NCBI GenBank assembly: GCA_016208165.1
Contig: JACQYL010000133.1
Location: forward strand, 1-64,000
Source of the DNA: Deltaproteobacteria bacterium
GTDB lineage: Bacteria; Desulfobacterota; Desulfarculia; JACQYL01
DNA: 64,000 bases
Direction: 5' to 3'
Below the pieces are notes generated by a model. The model worked only from the letters and a program-made list of their open reading frames with translations. It did not search any database and had not been told where the DNA came from. This document shows positions 27,532 through 36,738 of this stretch, piece after piece. The first letter of the stretch is position 1, and each line of letters begins with the position of its first letter. Made by a program: the position numbers and the translations under genes.

Positions 27532-29232
27532 TTACTCCCGCGACACAGGCAACCGTATGAAAAAGGTGGAGCCCCTACCCGGACTGCTCCAGGCCGAAAG
27601 AGAACCTCCGTGATCTTCCATGATGCGATGGGCCACTGCCAGCCCCAGACCCATACCCCGGTCCTTGGTGGTGAAGAACGGATTGAAGATCTGTTTCAGG
27701 GTTTCCGGATCCATGCCTTGTCCATTGTCCGCGATCCGGATCTCTACCGTATCGTCGTTCGCCTCAGCTTCCACACGCAGAAGACCGCCGGTATCCATGG
27801 CGTCCACCGCGTTGAGGTACAGGTTCAACAGCACCTGGATCAGTTGGTCCGGGTCCGCGCGAACGATCGTTCCGTTCTCACATCGGTTCTCGACCTTGAT
27901 CTGCTTTCGTCCCAAATCATCGCGCACCACCTGCAGCGCATGATCGAGCAGTTCTTTGACATCCACGGACCGGATAACGGGCTTTTTTGGGCGCGCAAAG
28001 TCCAACAGCGCGGAAATGACCCTATTGAGGCGTTCCACTTCAGTCACCATGACACGAGCATACTCGTATTCGCGGGCTTCCGGAGAAAACTTCTTCATGA
28101 AGAGCTGCGCGAAACCACGTATGGAGCTTAACGGATTTCGTATTTCGTGCGCCACGCCGGCCGCAAGGCTGCCAACAGCGGCCAGCCGCTCGCTTCGAGC
28201 GGTCCTTTCCCTCAGCTCTTTAATCTCTCTCAGATCTTGAATCAGCAGCACGGTCCCCATAGGTGAGTCGTCGGGACCGGTAACGAGGGATCCGAAGACC
28301 GAAACCGGCACCATCCCTCCATCGCGGTTTGCAGCCGATTCCTCATCCCCCAGGATCCGACCCTTTTCTTTCAACTCCTCAAGGAGATGTTCGGCGCGCT
28401 CATGAAAGATCAACTCGAGTCCGGAGTTATGAAACGCCCGAAGATCGTACCCGAACAGTGTTTCGGTCGAGGGATTGATCGTGACCACCCGATCCGCTCC
28501 ATCGAGAGCGATCAGACTGTTCGGCATGGATCGTAGTATCAGGGCGTGAAAGGCCTGCACCTGCTCGAAGGCGCGGTGAATGAGATACGTGTTCTGAATG
28601 AAGAAGATCACCAGAAACGCCCCGCAACCTACCAGGAAGAGCACAACCCCCATGAAGAGCGCATGCCAAATGTCCTCTCGGCGCGCCTGGTTGTAAGAAG
28701 TAAGGTCCAGGCCTACCAGGATCATCATGGGCGGCGACTCCGCCTGGAACCCCATCATGCCCATGCCCCGGCCGGAACCCGGGAAGCCGGACTTCAAAGG
28801 GGAGAACCGTTTATAGACCGCCAGGGTGTTCTCATCCGGATAATACGCGGTCGCGTTCTGAGCCTCGAATTGGGATGCAACCCGATCCCAGTGGGGAAAT
28901 GGCTTCCCTACAAGTTTCTCATCGCTGTGAAAGCGGATGACGCCCTCTCGGTCCACCAGGGCTATGAATGTCAAATGGGACTCTTTCGCCACCTCTTCTA
29001 TAAGGCTCTGAGTCCGGATCCCACTCCACCCCATCCCCATCATATGAGCGCGTGTTCCGGCCTGAAGTCCCTCTATGACCACTTTTCCCTGGGTCTGGAG
29101 GAGCTGTTCGACCAGGTCTCGTTCCCTATTGAGGTTTCGAATGGTGGAAATGGACAGGATGGCCAGTAACAGGAAAGTGGCTGTAGCTATGGACAGGGCG
29201 GATACAAAGAACCGCTGTTTTGGAAACTTCAT
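27532..29232 (-). CDS. ZraS-like sensor histidine kinase
   Basis: 566 residues. TM1 is at about residues 8-30. A periplasmic sensor of about 150 residues contains a Met/Gly-rich insertion (PGSGRGMGMMGFQAESPPMM). TM2 is at about 190-215 (GVVLFLVGCGAFLVIFFI). A PAS domain, HisKA (SLAAGVAHEIRNPLSS) and HATPase (DNGQGMDPE, GMGLGLA) follow. It would phosphorylate the receiver of the regulator 4 bases downstream. ATG 29232 is chosen by homology at the N-terminal helix; an in-frame ATG at 29304 gives 24 extra residues and is 13 bases after the mnmE stop. The signal is unknown; the insertion suggests a soft metal. Confidence 0.9.
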   Translation of the reverse strand: MKFPKQRFFVSALSIATATFLLLAILSISTIRNLNRERDLVEQLLQTQGKVVIEGLQAGTRAHMMGMGWSGIRTQSLIEEVAKESHLTFIALVDREGVIRFHSDEKLVGKPFPHWDRVASQFEAQNATAYYPDENTLAVYKRFSPLKSGFPGSGRGMGMMGFQAESPPMMILVGLDLTSYNQARREDIWHALFMGVVLFLVGCGAFLVIFFIQNTYLIHRAFEQVQAFHALILRSMPNSLIALDGADRVVTINPSTETLFGYDLRAFHNSGLELIFHERAEHLLEELKEKGRILGDEESAANRDGGMVPVSVFGSLVTGPDDSPMGTVLLIQDLREIKELRERTARSERLAAVGSLAAGVAHEIRNPLSSIRGFAQLFMKKFSPEAREYEYARVMVTEVERLNRVISALLDFARPKKPVIRSVDVKELLDHALQVVRDDLGRKQIKVENRCENGTIVRADPDQLIQVLLNLYLNAVDAMDTGGLLRVEAEANDDTVEIRIADNGQGMDPETLKQIFNPFFTTKDRGMGLGLAVAHRIMEDHGGSLSAWSSPGRGSTFFIRLPVSRE

Positions 29233-29317
29233 GGGGCCGGGGTTGCCTCCCGATCGGCGCCGGGAGCCGCTCCCCGGAGTATCCGGATGCCTCGCCTTTA
29301 CCATGGGGCGACCGATC

Positions 29318-30700
29318 CTATTTTCCGATGCAGAACTGGCTGAAAATCCGATCTAACACCTCTTCGGGGGTGGTCTCTCCTGTGAGCACATCGAGTGCTT
29401 TCAGCGCCCATCCGATATCGGCGGCCAGCATATCCAGACCTCCGCCCTGCTTAAGATTGGCAACCGCCTCAGCCACGTGTTCCGAGCATCGTTCAAGGGC
29501 CTCCTTGTGCCGGAATCGCGTCAACATGATTTGTGATCCGGGCTCGAGTCCGGGACGGACGAACTCCTCCACCATACTCTTCTTGAGTTCGTCCAGGCCC
29601 GTACTTTCCAACGCTGAAACCGGCACAATCCGATGATCCTCAAACACGCGCTTCAAGGGATCCAGAGATGCACCGTTCCATAAATCCTGCTTGTTGGCTA
29701 CTACAATTAGAGGCTTCGCTTGGATCTGCCGAAATACGGATTGATCTTCGGGCGTCAGGTTCTCTGAATAGTCCACAACGAAAAGCGCCAAATCCGCCCG
29801 TTGAATGCGATCCTTCGTGGTTTCGAGACTCATTCGCTCGATTTCATCATCCGTATCTCTTAGCCCAGCCGTATCGATGATACGCATTGGAACGCCGCTC
29901 AGGTTGATCACTTCCTCGACGGAATCACGGGTGGTGCCCGGATAGGGTGTAACGATGGCCCGGTTCTGCTGGAGCAGAGCGTTCAGGAGGCTGGACTTGC
30001 CCACATTGGGACGCCCCACAATAACAACCTTGATTCCGTCCCTGAGCAGGCGTCCGGATTCAAAAGATTCCATCAACCGGACCAGTTCCGGGAGCACCGT
30101 TTCCTCGAGAATGGGAATCGCCTCTTCCGGAGCCAGGATTTCCACATCGTCTTCCGGAAAATCGATGGCCACTTCCACTCGAGCTTTCAAGTGGGCCAGA
30201 TGAGTACGAAGAATCTCGAGTTTCTCGGAAAGCGCTCCCTGCAACTGGCTCGAGGACACGGCCAGCGCTTCCCGTGTCTGGGCTTTCACAACGTCTATAA
30301 CGGCCTCGGCGCGAGCCAAGTCCAATCGACCGTTCAGAAAAGCCCGTTTTGTGAATTCTCCAGGTTCGGCGGGACGCACTCCGTTGTCGAGCACCAACCC
30401 GAGAATGCGCTCCAAAACAGCTCTTCCGCTGTGGCACTGGATTTCCAGGACATCTTCACGAGTGTACGTTCTAGGCGCACGCATCAACGCCAACAGCACC
30501 TCGTCGATCCGCTCGCCCGTGTCGGGGTCCACAATGTAGCCGTAGTGCAGGCGATGAGATTCAATGGTCTGATCCCGGCCCGATCTTCGAAACAACCGCG
30601 CCGTCAAATATCCACAGCGGTCCCCGCTCACCCGAACAATGCCGATCGCGCCCTCTCCCGGAGGAGTGGCCACAGCGGCAATGCTATCGCTGTCCGACAT
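29318..30700 (-). CDS. mnmE: tRNA modification GTPase MnmE
   Basis: 460-residue GTPase that, with MnmG, adds the carboxymethylaminomethyl group at U34 of tRNA. A tetrahydrofolate-binding N-domain (DSIAAVATPPGEGAIGIVR) is followed by a helical domain and a G domain: GRPNVGKSSLLNA (G1), DTAGLRDT (G3), VANKQDLWN (G4). The C-terminus ends in the conserved CIGK motif. It ends the rpmH-to-mnmE cluster. Confidence 0.96.
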   Translation of the reverse strand: MSDSDSIAAVATPPGEGAIGIVRVSGDRCGYLTARLFRRSGRDQTIESHRLHYGYIVDPDTGERIDEVLLALMRAPRTYTREDVLEIQCHSGRAVLERILGLVLDNGVRPAEPGEFTKRAFLNGRLDLARAEAVIDVVKAQTREALAVSSSQLQGALSEKLEILRTHLAHLKARVEVAIDFPEDDVEILAPEEAIPILEETVLPELVRLMESFESGRLLRDGIKVVIVGRPNVGKSSLLNALLQQNRAIVTPYPGTTRDSVEEVINLSGVPMRIIDTAGLRDTDDEIERMSLETTKDRIQRADLALFVVDYSENLTPEDQSVFRQIQAKPLIVVANKQDLWNGASLDPLKRVFEDHRIVPVSALESTGLDELKKSMVEEFVRPGLEPGSQIMLTRFRHKEALERCSEHVAEAVANLKQGGGLDMLAADIGWALKALDVLTGETTPEEVLDRIFSQFCIGK

Positions 30701-30726
30701 GCCCTTTTACGTCAGCCGCGATTTGA

Positions 30727-31686
30727 TCACGACCGCTTCTGACCTCTCCCTCTGGAGATACGCTGCGGTAGTATGACGATGCGCTTGAGCAGTCCCTCGC
30801 CTTTACTCCTGGTTTTCAGCTGCTTGTCACTCTGGAGGGCGAGATGAACGACTCTGCGATCGTGCGCATTCATCGGGCTTATGGTGATGGGTTTCCCCAC
30901 TTTCTTCGCTTTTTCTCCTAAACGGATGGCCATCTCGGCGAGAGACTTCTTCCTCCGTCCCCTATAGTCCTCTGAATCCACTACGACATAGGCTCTTTTG
31001 CCCAACTTCTTGCTGACCATTTTGCTCAAAATGTACTGTATGGCGTCGAGGGTCTTGCCTTTCTTGCCGATCAGCAGTCCGGACGATTCTCCTACCACAT
31101 TGATGACAACACGGTTTTCCGATACTTCACCTTCGACCTTGGCGTTCATACCCGACAGCTCGATCATCTTGGCAAGGTGTTCTTTGGCGATTTCCAGCGC
31201 CTGCTGAACATCCTCCAGGGAAGCGGCAGGTCGAGGCTCTTCTTCGAGTTCGTCTTCGGTCTCCAGATCCAACTCTTCTTCCTCGGCCGCTTTCTCTTCC
31301 CGAGGCTCCTCGGTGGCTTCGACTTCAGCCGTTACCAACGGTTCGACGGCAGGGGGAGCCTCCCTCCTAACCTCCTGCTTAACCTCCTCCTTAACCTCCT
31401 CGGGCGCGGCCGCTTCAGCCACTTCAGGCTCCGGAAGCTCGGTCAACTGTTCCCCTCGAATCTCCTGTTCGAGGTCAGTAAGGTCAACGAGGGGTTCCTC
31501 CGGAGGCTGCTCCTTAAAGAAGGCTCTGATCTTGGCCTTCCTGCCTCCTACAAGGCCGAAAATGCCAGTAGACCCGGTCGAGAGAATCTGGATGTCCAGT
31601 TTTTCGGGTGTCGTATCAAAATGTTTGCATGCTTTGTAAATGGCCTCCTCTGTGTTCTTTCCCTCGAATTCTAATGCTTCCACCAT
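30727..31686 (-). CDS. jag: Jag/KhpB RNA-binding protein with long acidic linker
   Basis: 319 residues in order: Jag-N (FEGKNTEEAIYKACKHFDT, GLVGGRKAKIRAFF; residues 1-55), an acidic linker about 110 residues long with runs of Glu, a KH domain (GLLIGKKGKTLDAIQYILSK) and an R3H domain (AHDRRVVHLALQSDKQLKTRSKGEG). It binds RNA with KhpA in other bacteria. The linker is longer than usual, and its DNA contains 12-15 base near-repeats around 31363-31400. Position between yidC and mnmE is canonical. Confidence 0.92.
   Translation of the reverse strand: MVEALEFEGKNTEEAIYKACKHFDTTPEKLDIQILSTGSTGIFGLVGGRKAKIRAFFKEQPPEEPLVDLTDLEQEIRGEQLTELPEPEVAEAAAPEEVKEEVKQEVRREAPPAVEPLVTAEVEATEEPREEKAAEEEELDLETEDELEEEPRPAASLEDVQQALEIAKEHLAKMIELSGMNAKVEGEVSENRVVINVVGESSGLLIGKKGKTLDAIQYILSKMVSKKLGKRAYVVVDSEDYRGRRKKSLAEMAIRLGEKAKKVGKPITISPMNAHDRRVVHLALQSDKQLKTRSKGEGLLKRIVILPQRISRGRGQKRS
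31363..31400. repeat. tandem 12-base repeats in the jag linker
   Basis: CTCCTAACCTCCTGCTTAAC then CTCCTCCTTAACCTCCT: near-identical units of about 12 bases encoding KEEVKQEV-type acidic repeats. A slippage-prone tract. Confidence 0.5.
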
Positions 31687-31704
31687 ACTTTCCTCCGCAT
31701 GAGG

Positions 31705-33342
31705 TTAGGCCTTCCTATTGACGTAATATTGTTGGCCTATGGATAAGATGTTGTTGACCAACCAGTAGAGGACCAGGCCGGATGGGAAATTGATGAACAG
31801 AAATGTAAAAAAGACCGGAAGCAGCATCATCATCTTGGCCTGTGTCGGATCGCCTGGCGTTGGCGTCATTTTTTGCTGGATAAACATGGACAGCCCCATG
31901 AGAAGCGTTAGTATCGGAAGCCCTCCGGTGTAAGGAATATGGAATCCTACGGGCAACCGATCCGGTGCGGAGAGATCGTTGATCCAGAGCATAAACGGTG
32001 CGTGTCTCATTTCAATAGATTGGCCTAGTATCCGGTATAGAGCAAAGAACACCGGGATCTGAATCAGCATAGGAAGACATCCCCCCATGGGATTTACCTT
32101 ATTTGACTTGTATAAAGCCATCATCTCGCTATTCAGCCGTTGTTTATCGTCCTTGTACTCCTCCCGCAATTTGTTGATGTGGGGCTGAAGCGCCTTCATA
32201 CCTTTCATCGAATTGTAACTCTTCTGAGTCAATGGCCAGAATAGAATCTTAATGAAAATGGTGACAATGATAATGGCCAGTCCATAATTCTTGAGACCCT
32301 TGTGGAGCCACTTAAGTAAAAACAGGATCGGTTTCGCGATGATGTCAAAAAAACCGTAATCGACGGCCCGCTCCAAACCAAGATTCAGGGCTTTGAGTGT
32401 TTCCAGTTGACGAGGGCCGAAATACAGATGGTAACCATATAGGGTCTCCATGTTGTTGGGTAATTTGACGGGAGGGGTGACCAGATCCACGCGGATCTGG
32501 TTCCCTTCGGCAGGATTCATACGAACGCTACCCCGCACGGCGCCATCAGGGACCACAGCCATCATGAAATAATTATCGTGATAGGAGACCCAATGAATCT
32601 CGCCGGAAAGAATTTCCTGCTTCTCTATGGAACTAACCTCTTCGGCATCGACCTCGTTATTGATCAACGTGAGAATCCCCGGATTGTTGTAATAACCGGG
32701 GACCGCCTCAAAAGGCGCACCATTGAGCTGGACCTCCATATTCTCGTCCAACAGCCCCCCGGAAAGATTTCGAAGCGTCACATCCATGTCGATGAGGTAA
32801 GAATCCGGATGAAACGTGTAACGCTTGATAATTTGCACTCCATTGGCTGAGGTCCAGTTAAACGTCAAAGTTTGAGGACCGCCTTTTGATGTAAGGTCCA
32901 CATTCGATTGGTCCGCCGCAAAGAGAGCAAAAGAGATGTCGGGCACCGTCTTATTAAGAAAACCCAGAGTGATAACCGGGTCTTTCGACTTGCACAGTTC
33001 CAGCATTGGAGAATTCGTGTCCACTGTCTCCGTGAACAGCCTGAGCTTGAAGCTCTCAATCGTGGCCCGTTGTTCAGTGAACTTCGCCACGTACAGAGGA
33101 TGGTCCACCTCGATTATGCGGGGAACACGACCGGACACGGTAGCAGGCGGGGTTACGGATCCGCTTTCCGCAACGGGAGCCTGCGCCTGCGGCGCAGAAG
33201 ATGGAGGAGGAGTGGCCGATGGCTGTTCCCCCTGTTCGACGACCTGTTTTGGGGTCTCCGCTTTTTCCGGTTCGAAAAGAAACGACCACGCCAAAAGGAC
33301 CGCCATAGACAACACTATGGCTATTAGAGTATTCTTTTCCAT
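31705..33342 (-). CDS. yidC: membrane protein insertase YidC
   Basis: 545 residues with an N-terminal membrane anchor, a proline- and alanine-rich linker and a large periplasmic beta domain, the Gram-negative form of YidC. The insertase core begins at about residue 355 (KWLHKGLKNYGLAIIIVTIFIKILFWPLTQ, with the conserved hydrophilic-groove Arg/Lys region) and continues through NPMGGCLPMLIQIPVFFALY to a basic C-terminus. It lies 23 bases after yidD. Confidence 0.95.
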   Translation of the reverse strand: MEKNTLIAIVLSMAVLLAWSFLFEPEKAETPKQVVEQGEQPSATPPPSSAPQAQAPVAESGSVTPPATVSGRVPRIIEVDHPLYVAKFTEQRATIESFKLRLFTETVDTNSPMLELCKSKDPVITLGFLNKTVPDISFALFAADQSNVDLTSKGGPQTLTFNWTSANGVQIIKRYTFHPDSYLIDMDVTLRNLSGGLLDENMEVQLNGAPFEAVPGYYNNPGILTLINNEVDAEEVSSIEKQEILSGEIHWVSYHDNYFMMAVVPDGAVRGSVRMNPAEGNQIRVDLVTPPVKLPNNMETLYGYHLYFGPRQLETLKALNLGLERAVDYGFFDIIAKPILFLLKWLHKGLKNYGLAIIIVTIFIKILFWPLTQKSYNSMKGMKALQPHINKLREEYKDDKQRLNSEMMALYKSNKVNPMGGCLPMLIQIPVFFALYRILGQSIEMRHAPFMLWINDLSAPDRLPVGFHIPYTGGLPILTLLMGLSMFIQQKMTPTPGDPTQAKMMMLLPVFFTFLFINFPSGLVLYWLVNNILSIGQQYYVNRKA

Positions 33343-33365
33343 TCAATGAACTCCTGAACGAACGC

Positions 33366-33587
33366 TTATTTCTCGAGGTCGACGGGATCGTAACCACCGG
33401 GATGAAACGGGTGGCACCTGAGCACGCGCCGGACAGCCCGGAATGCCCCTCGCACGGCGCCATACTTCCGCACTGCTTCCAATGCATACTCGGAGCACGT
33501 AGGAGTGAACCGGCAAGATGGAGGGAAAATAGGGGAAATAACCCAGCGATAAAGCTGGATCAGAACAATCAACGTATACTTAATCAT
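33366..33587 (-). CDS. yidD: YidD, membrane protein insertion efficiency factor
   Basis: 73 residues of the YidD family: [19 protein letters not shown] then [16 protein letters not shown] then [11 protein letters not shown], with the three conserved cysteines. ATG 33587 gives the standard family N-terminus; upstream sequence belongs to the rnpA region. It helps YidC insertion. Next gene yidC starts 23 bases later. Confidence 0.9.
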   Translation of the reverse strand: MIKYTLIVLIQLYRWVISPIFPPSCRFTPTCSEYALEAVRKYGAVRGAFRAVRRVLRCHPFHPGGYDPVDLEK

Positions 33588-33600
33588 CAACAGTCGACAT

Positions 33601-33933
33601 TCAAACCAAATGCCCGGATATGTCCTTCTGCACTCCCCAGAAATCCAGCAAGGAAGCACTAGGCTTGGCGACCAGAATCACGTCAGTGGACTCAGGAAAA
33701 CTTGATTTATTCAGCCGGAAAAATTCTCTAACCAGTCGTTTGACGCGATTTCGTGTTACTGCGTTGCCGATACGCTTACCGGCAACCAATCCGAGTCGAG
33801 TGATGTTCAAGTCGTTTGGGCAAAAAACAATGGTAAAATGCTTTGTCTGGACCCTTCGTCCTTTTTTGAACACCCTGTGATAGTCCGATTGCCGTAACAG
33901 CCTCTCCGGCTTGCTGAATCCGTACCTATTCAC
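33601..33933 (-). CDS. rnpA: ribonuclease P protein component
   Basis: 110 residues from GTG 33933. The C5 protein signature is visible: [23 protein letters not shown] then [34 protein letters not shown]. This start gives the family N-terminus ([11 protein letters not shown]); a longer frame reaches 33984. The nearby GAGGGCC is a weak ribosome site. The gap back to rpmH is about 165 bases, longer than usual. Confidence 0.9.
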   Translation of the reverse strand: MNRYGFSKPERLLRQSDYHRVFKKGRRVQTKHFTIVFCPNDLNITRLGLVAGKRIGNAVTRNRVKRLVREFFRLNKSSFPESTDVILVAKPSASLLDFWGVQKDISGHLV

Positions 33934-34098
33934 CTCAGGACGGCCCTCGTGGGCACAACAAAACCGCGCTTTGCAGCACAACACCTACGCCACTTTCGCG
34001 CGGTACCTCACGTACCATTTCGCATCGACACCTCACCCTCGGGCAGTGTCTATCACTACTGCAGGTATCGGGGAAGGTTGGGAAACAATCCGTCAAGG

Positions 34099-34233
34099 TT
34101 AAACGGCCAGTAGTTTTCTGCCCTTTGCCCTCCTCCGTCTAAGGACGTTCCTACCCCCTCTGGTACTCATCCTTACAAGAAAGCCGTGCGTGCGTTTACG
34201 TCTTATATTACTTGGTTGGTATGGTCGTTTCAT
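34099..34233 (-). CDS. rpmH: 50S ribosomal protein L34
   Basis: Read directly: ATG 34233 to TAA 34099-34101 gives 44 residues, beginning [20 protein letters not shown] and ending KGRKLLAV, a clear L34. An AGAGG site lies 8 bases upstream. It is followed by rnpA and preceded by a consensus promoter, the normal order. Too short for simple gene calls. Confidence 0.95.
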   Translation of the reverse strand: MKRPYQPSNIRRKRTHGFLVRMSTRGGRNVLRRRRAKGRKLLAV

Positions 34234-34262
34234 AAGAAGCCTCTGTCAGATAAATTTTTACC

Positions 34263-34290
34263 ATCATACATCCGGCCCGAGTTTTGTCAA
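34263..34290 (-). promoter_or_regulatory. promoter of the rpmH-rnpA-yidD-yidC cluster
   Basis: On the minus strand TTGACA (34285-34290), a 16-bp spacer and TATGAT (34263-34268), about 30 bases before ATG 34233. Almost consensus, as expected for a ribosomal protein gene. Confidence 0.75.
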
Positions 34291-34496
34291 GTTTGTTTTT
34301 GGGAGCTGATTTTCCCTGCCCCCGGATAGAGCCGTTTCAGCATGGCTTGAAATCACATCAGAAATTGGTAAGTTTGCGGATACACGAAAAGCGGTCCTTG
34401 ACGGCCCATGGGGTCAACCTGTACTACGGATTGATGGCGTAATAGGCACGGATCGAACGAATCTGAAACGTATTTGCTCCGCCGAGGTGAGTATAC

Positions 34497-35498
34497 GTGT
34501 TTTTGAAAGAGCTGGGCGAGTTTGGGCTCATCGACCTGTTCAAAAACGGTTGGCCCCCCGAAACCGCCGATGTAATCAAAGGCATAGGTGACGATTGCGC
34601 CGTATTGGATCCGGGCGGCGATCGGTTGCTGCTCGTGACAACGGACATGCTCGTCGAAAACATCCACTTCTCCACGAAGGATTTCTCTCCATACGATTTG
34701 GGAGTTCGCTCCATCGCTGTAAATCTGAGCGACATTGCCGCAATGGGATCCACCCGCACCTTTTCATTCCTCTCTTTTGGAGCGCCGCCCGGTATGGAGG
34801 TCGCATTTGCGGAATCATTTATGGATGGTTTCCGGGAATGCAGTCTGAGGTACGACAGCCTTCTGCTCGGCGGAGACACGGTTTCCTCCGATCGCATGGT
34901 CATCAATGTGTGCCTCCTGGGAATGATCGAACGCGAACGGGTGCTGTACCGCGGCGGCGCCAAAGTCGGAGATCGAATCTATGTGTCCGGCTTTCTCGGA
35001 GATTCCGCTGCCGGCCTGGAATTGATCAAGAACCCACGAACCACCCTGGGACCCCGGGATCGCGACTACTTGTTAGCCAGGCATCGCACGCCCGAACCGC
35101 GGATTGGCATGGGTCGCCTTCTATCACAAAGCGGATACGTTCATGCCTGCATCGATCTGAGTGATGGTATTGCGTCCGATTTAGGCCATATCTGCAGGGA
35201 AAGCGGCCTCGGCGCCCGCGTCCATGCTGAGAGCATCCCGATTTCGAGGGCTTGCCGAATGCTGGCTCAGGAAAGGACGGTGGATCCTCTCACCTGGTCG
35301 CTGTTCGGCGGAGAAGACTTCGAGCTCCTGTTCACCGCTTCTCCCGAGATGGGTCGAAGCCTCCAGGCCGGAGCGAAAGCCGAGTTGGGCCTCGTTGTCA
35401 CGGAAGTGGGGGAAATGATTTCAGGGCAGGGCGTACGACTCGTCCGCAGGGACCAAGAAGAGGACATTACATCCAAGGGCTACAACCATTTCCGGTAG
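34497..35498 (+). CDS. thiL: thiamine-monophosphate kinase
   Basis: ThiL phosphorylates thiamine monophosphate to thiamine pyrophosphate. The 333 residues carry IGDDCAVL (metal site), LLVTTDMLVENIHF, SIAVNLSDIAAMGSTRTFSFLS, LLGGDTVSS and DLSDGIASDLGHI, all family motifs. The GTG start has GAGGTGA 8 bases upstream. Divergent from rpmH. The usual dnaA neighbour is absent here. Confidence 0.94.
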   Translation: MFLKELGEFGLIDLFKNGWPPETADVIKGIGDDCAVLDPGGDRLLLVTTDMLVENIHFSTKDFSPYDLGVRSIAVNLSDIAAMGSTRTFSFLSFGAPPGMEVAFAESFMDGFRECSLRYDSLLLGGDTVSSDRMVINVCLLGMIERERVLYRGGAKVGDRIYVSGFLGDSAAGLELIKNPRTTLGPRDRDYLLARHRTPEPRIGMGRLLSQSGYVHACIDLSDGIASDLGHICRESGLGARVHAESIPISRACRMLAQERTVDPLTWSLFGGEDFELLFTASPEMGRSLQAGAKAELGLVVTEVGEMISGQGVRLVRRDQEEDITSKGYNHFR

Positions 35499-35562
35499 TC
35501 AATGCGTTCATGGCCCATCGCCGTTTTGACACGAACCTCATGCGCTGATACAATAAGATCCT

Positions 35563-36714
35563 ATGAAAGAGGCGGTTTCAACTCGATTTTGCAGACATGT
35601 CCCATTCAAGTGGGTGTTCATCCTTTTCATTTTCGGCGCCTTTGCACTGAGCGGCTGCGGGAGCACGATTTTTATCCAAATCAAGGATTCCCCGGAACAG
35701 CATTTCCACAACGGTATGACCTTTTTCGTCTGGGGTAAAATGAAAGAGGCCGAACGCGAGTTCGCCGCCTCTGCGCGTTTAACCCCCAACAATCCGGAGG
35801 CGTTTACCGCCTTGGGTATGCTCGAGGCAAAGAATCTCCATTTCCTGAGGGCGAGACTCAGCCTTTCCCAGGCGTCGGCCCTGGCAACAGAGGACTTCGA
35901 TCGGGGATTCGTTCAATGCGGATACCTCTATTTGCATACCTACCAGCAAGGCAAGGACTGGCTCGACAACGCATTGAAAGCGTTCAACGAGGCACTGACG
36001 CTCATGCCGGAAAGCGGCGACCCCTATTTCCTCATGGGGGAAGCCTACAAGGCGTCCTACAATTTCAGAGACGCTGAAACGCTGTTTCTGGAAGCTTCGA
36101 AACGGACCGGTTTTTTTGTGGCCCTGGCGGAAAAAGAGGCTGGCGTGGTTCGCAACATCCTGGCTGCCGCACCCGAAACCCTGGCCGGGAGAAAGGCCGC
36201 GCTCAAGGACCCCCTGGACAGAGCGGATTTGGCATCGCTACTGATACACGAACTGAATATACAGGAACTCCTCGATGTCCCGATGCATTATCGAGACGTC
36301 CAAACCGAAGAAACCATCGAGGACATTACGGATCGGCTGGACGCGCAGGACATCGATTTTGTCGTAAGTCTGCGACTGGAAGGCATCAGCCTGTATCCGG
36401 ACCATACGTTTCGGCCCGAAGAAGCGGTCACCCGAGCGGATCTGGCGCTCGTTATTCAAAGCATTCTTGTCCAGGTTACCAAAAAACCGATTCTTAGCAC
36501 CCGCTTTATCGATCGTCCGCCCCGATTTCCCGACGTACCCAAGAACGGTTCACTTTATAACGCGGTCAACTTGGCCGCCCACTGGGAAATCATGGACGCA
36601 GGCATCGAGAAGACCGGCGAGTTCGATCCGTTGGGGAGCGTATCCGGTCCCGAAGCACTGCGGACCATCCGAAGACTCAAAGAAAAAATCACCTACATCA
36701 CGGAATCTCTGTAG
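35563..36714 (+). CDS. TPR lipoprotein with C-terminal SLH-like domain
   Basis: 383 residues. A lipobox (FALSGCGS; Cys about residue 31) anchors it in the envelope. TPR units follow (GKMKEAEREFAASARLTPNN, ALKAFNEALTLMPESGDPYF, FRDAETLFLEASKR) at about residues 55-190. The last part (PDHTFRPEEAVTRADLALVI, FPDVPKNGSLYNAVNLAAHW) has the repeats of an S-layer homology (SLH) domain, which binds pyruvylated cell wall polymers in Gram-positives. The function of an SLH domain on a lipoprotein in this lineage is uncertain. Confidence 0.75.
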   Translation: MKEAVSTRFCRHVPFKWVFILFIFGAFALSGCGSTIFIQIKDSPEQHFHNGMTFFVWGKMKEAEREFAASARLTPNNPEAFTALGMLEAKNLHFLRARLSLSQASALATEDFDRGFVQCGYLYLHTYQQGKDWLDNALKAFNEALTLMPESGDPYFLMGEAYKASYNFRDAETLFLEASKRTGFFVALAEKEAGVVRNILAAAPETLAGRKAALKDPLDRADLASLLIHELNIQELLDVPMHYRDVQTEETIEDITDRLDAQDIDFVVSLRLEGISLYPDHTFRPEEAVTRADLALVIQSILVQVTKKPILSTRFIDRPPRFPDVPKNGSLYNAVNLAAHWEIMDAGIEKTGEFDPLGSVSGPEALRTIRRLKEKITYITESL

Positions 36715-36738
36715 ATTTCGGTCTTGATTGAGTACCTT

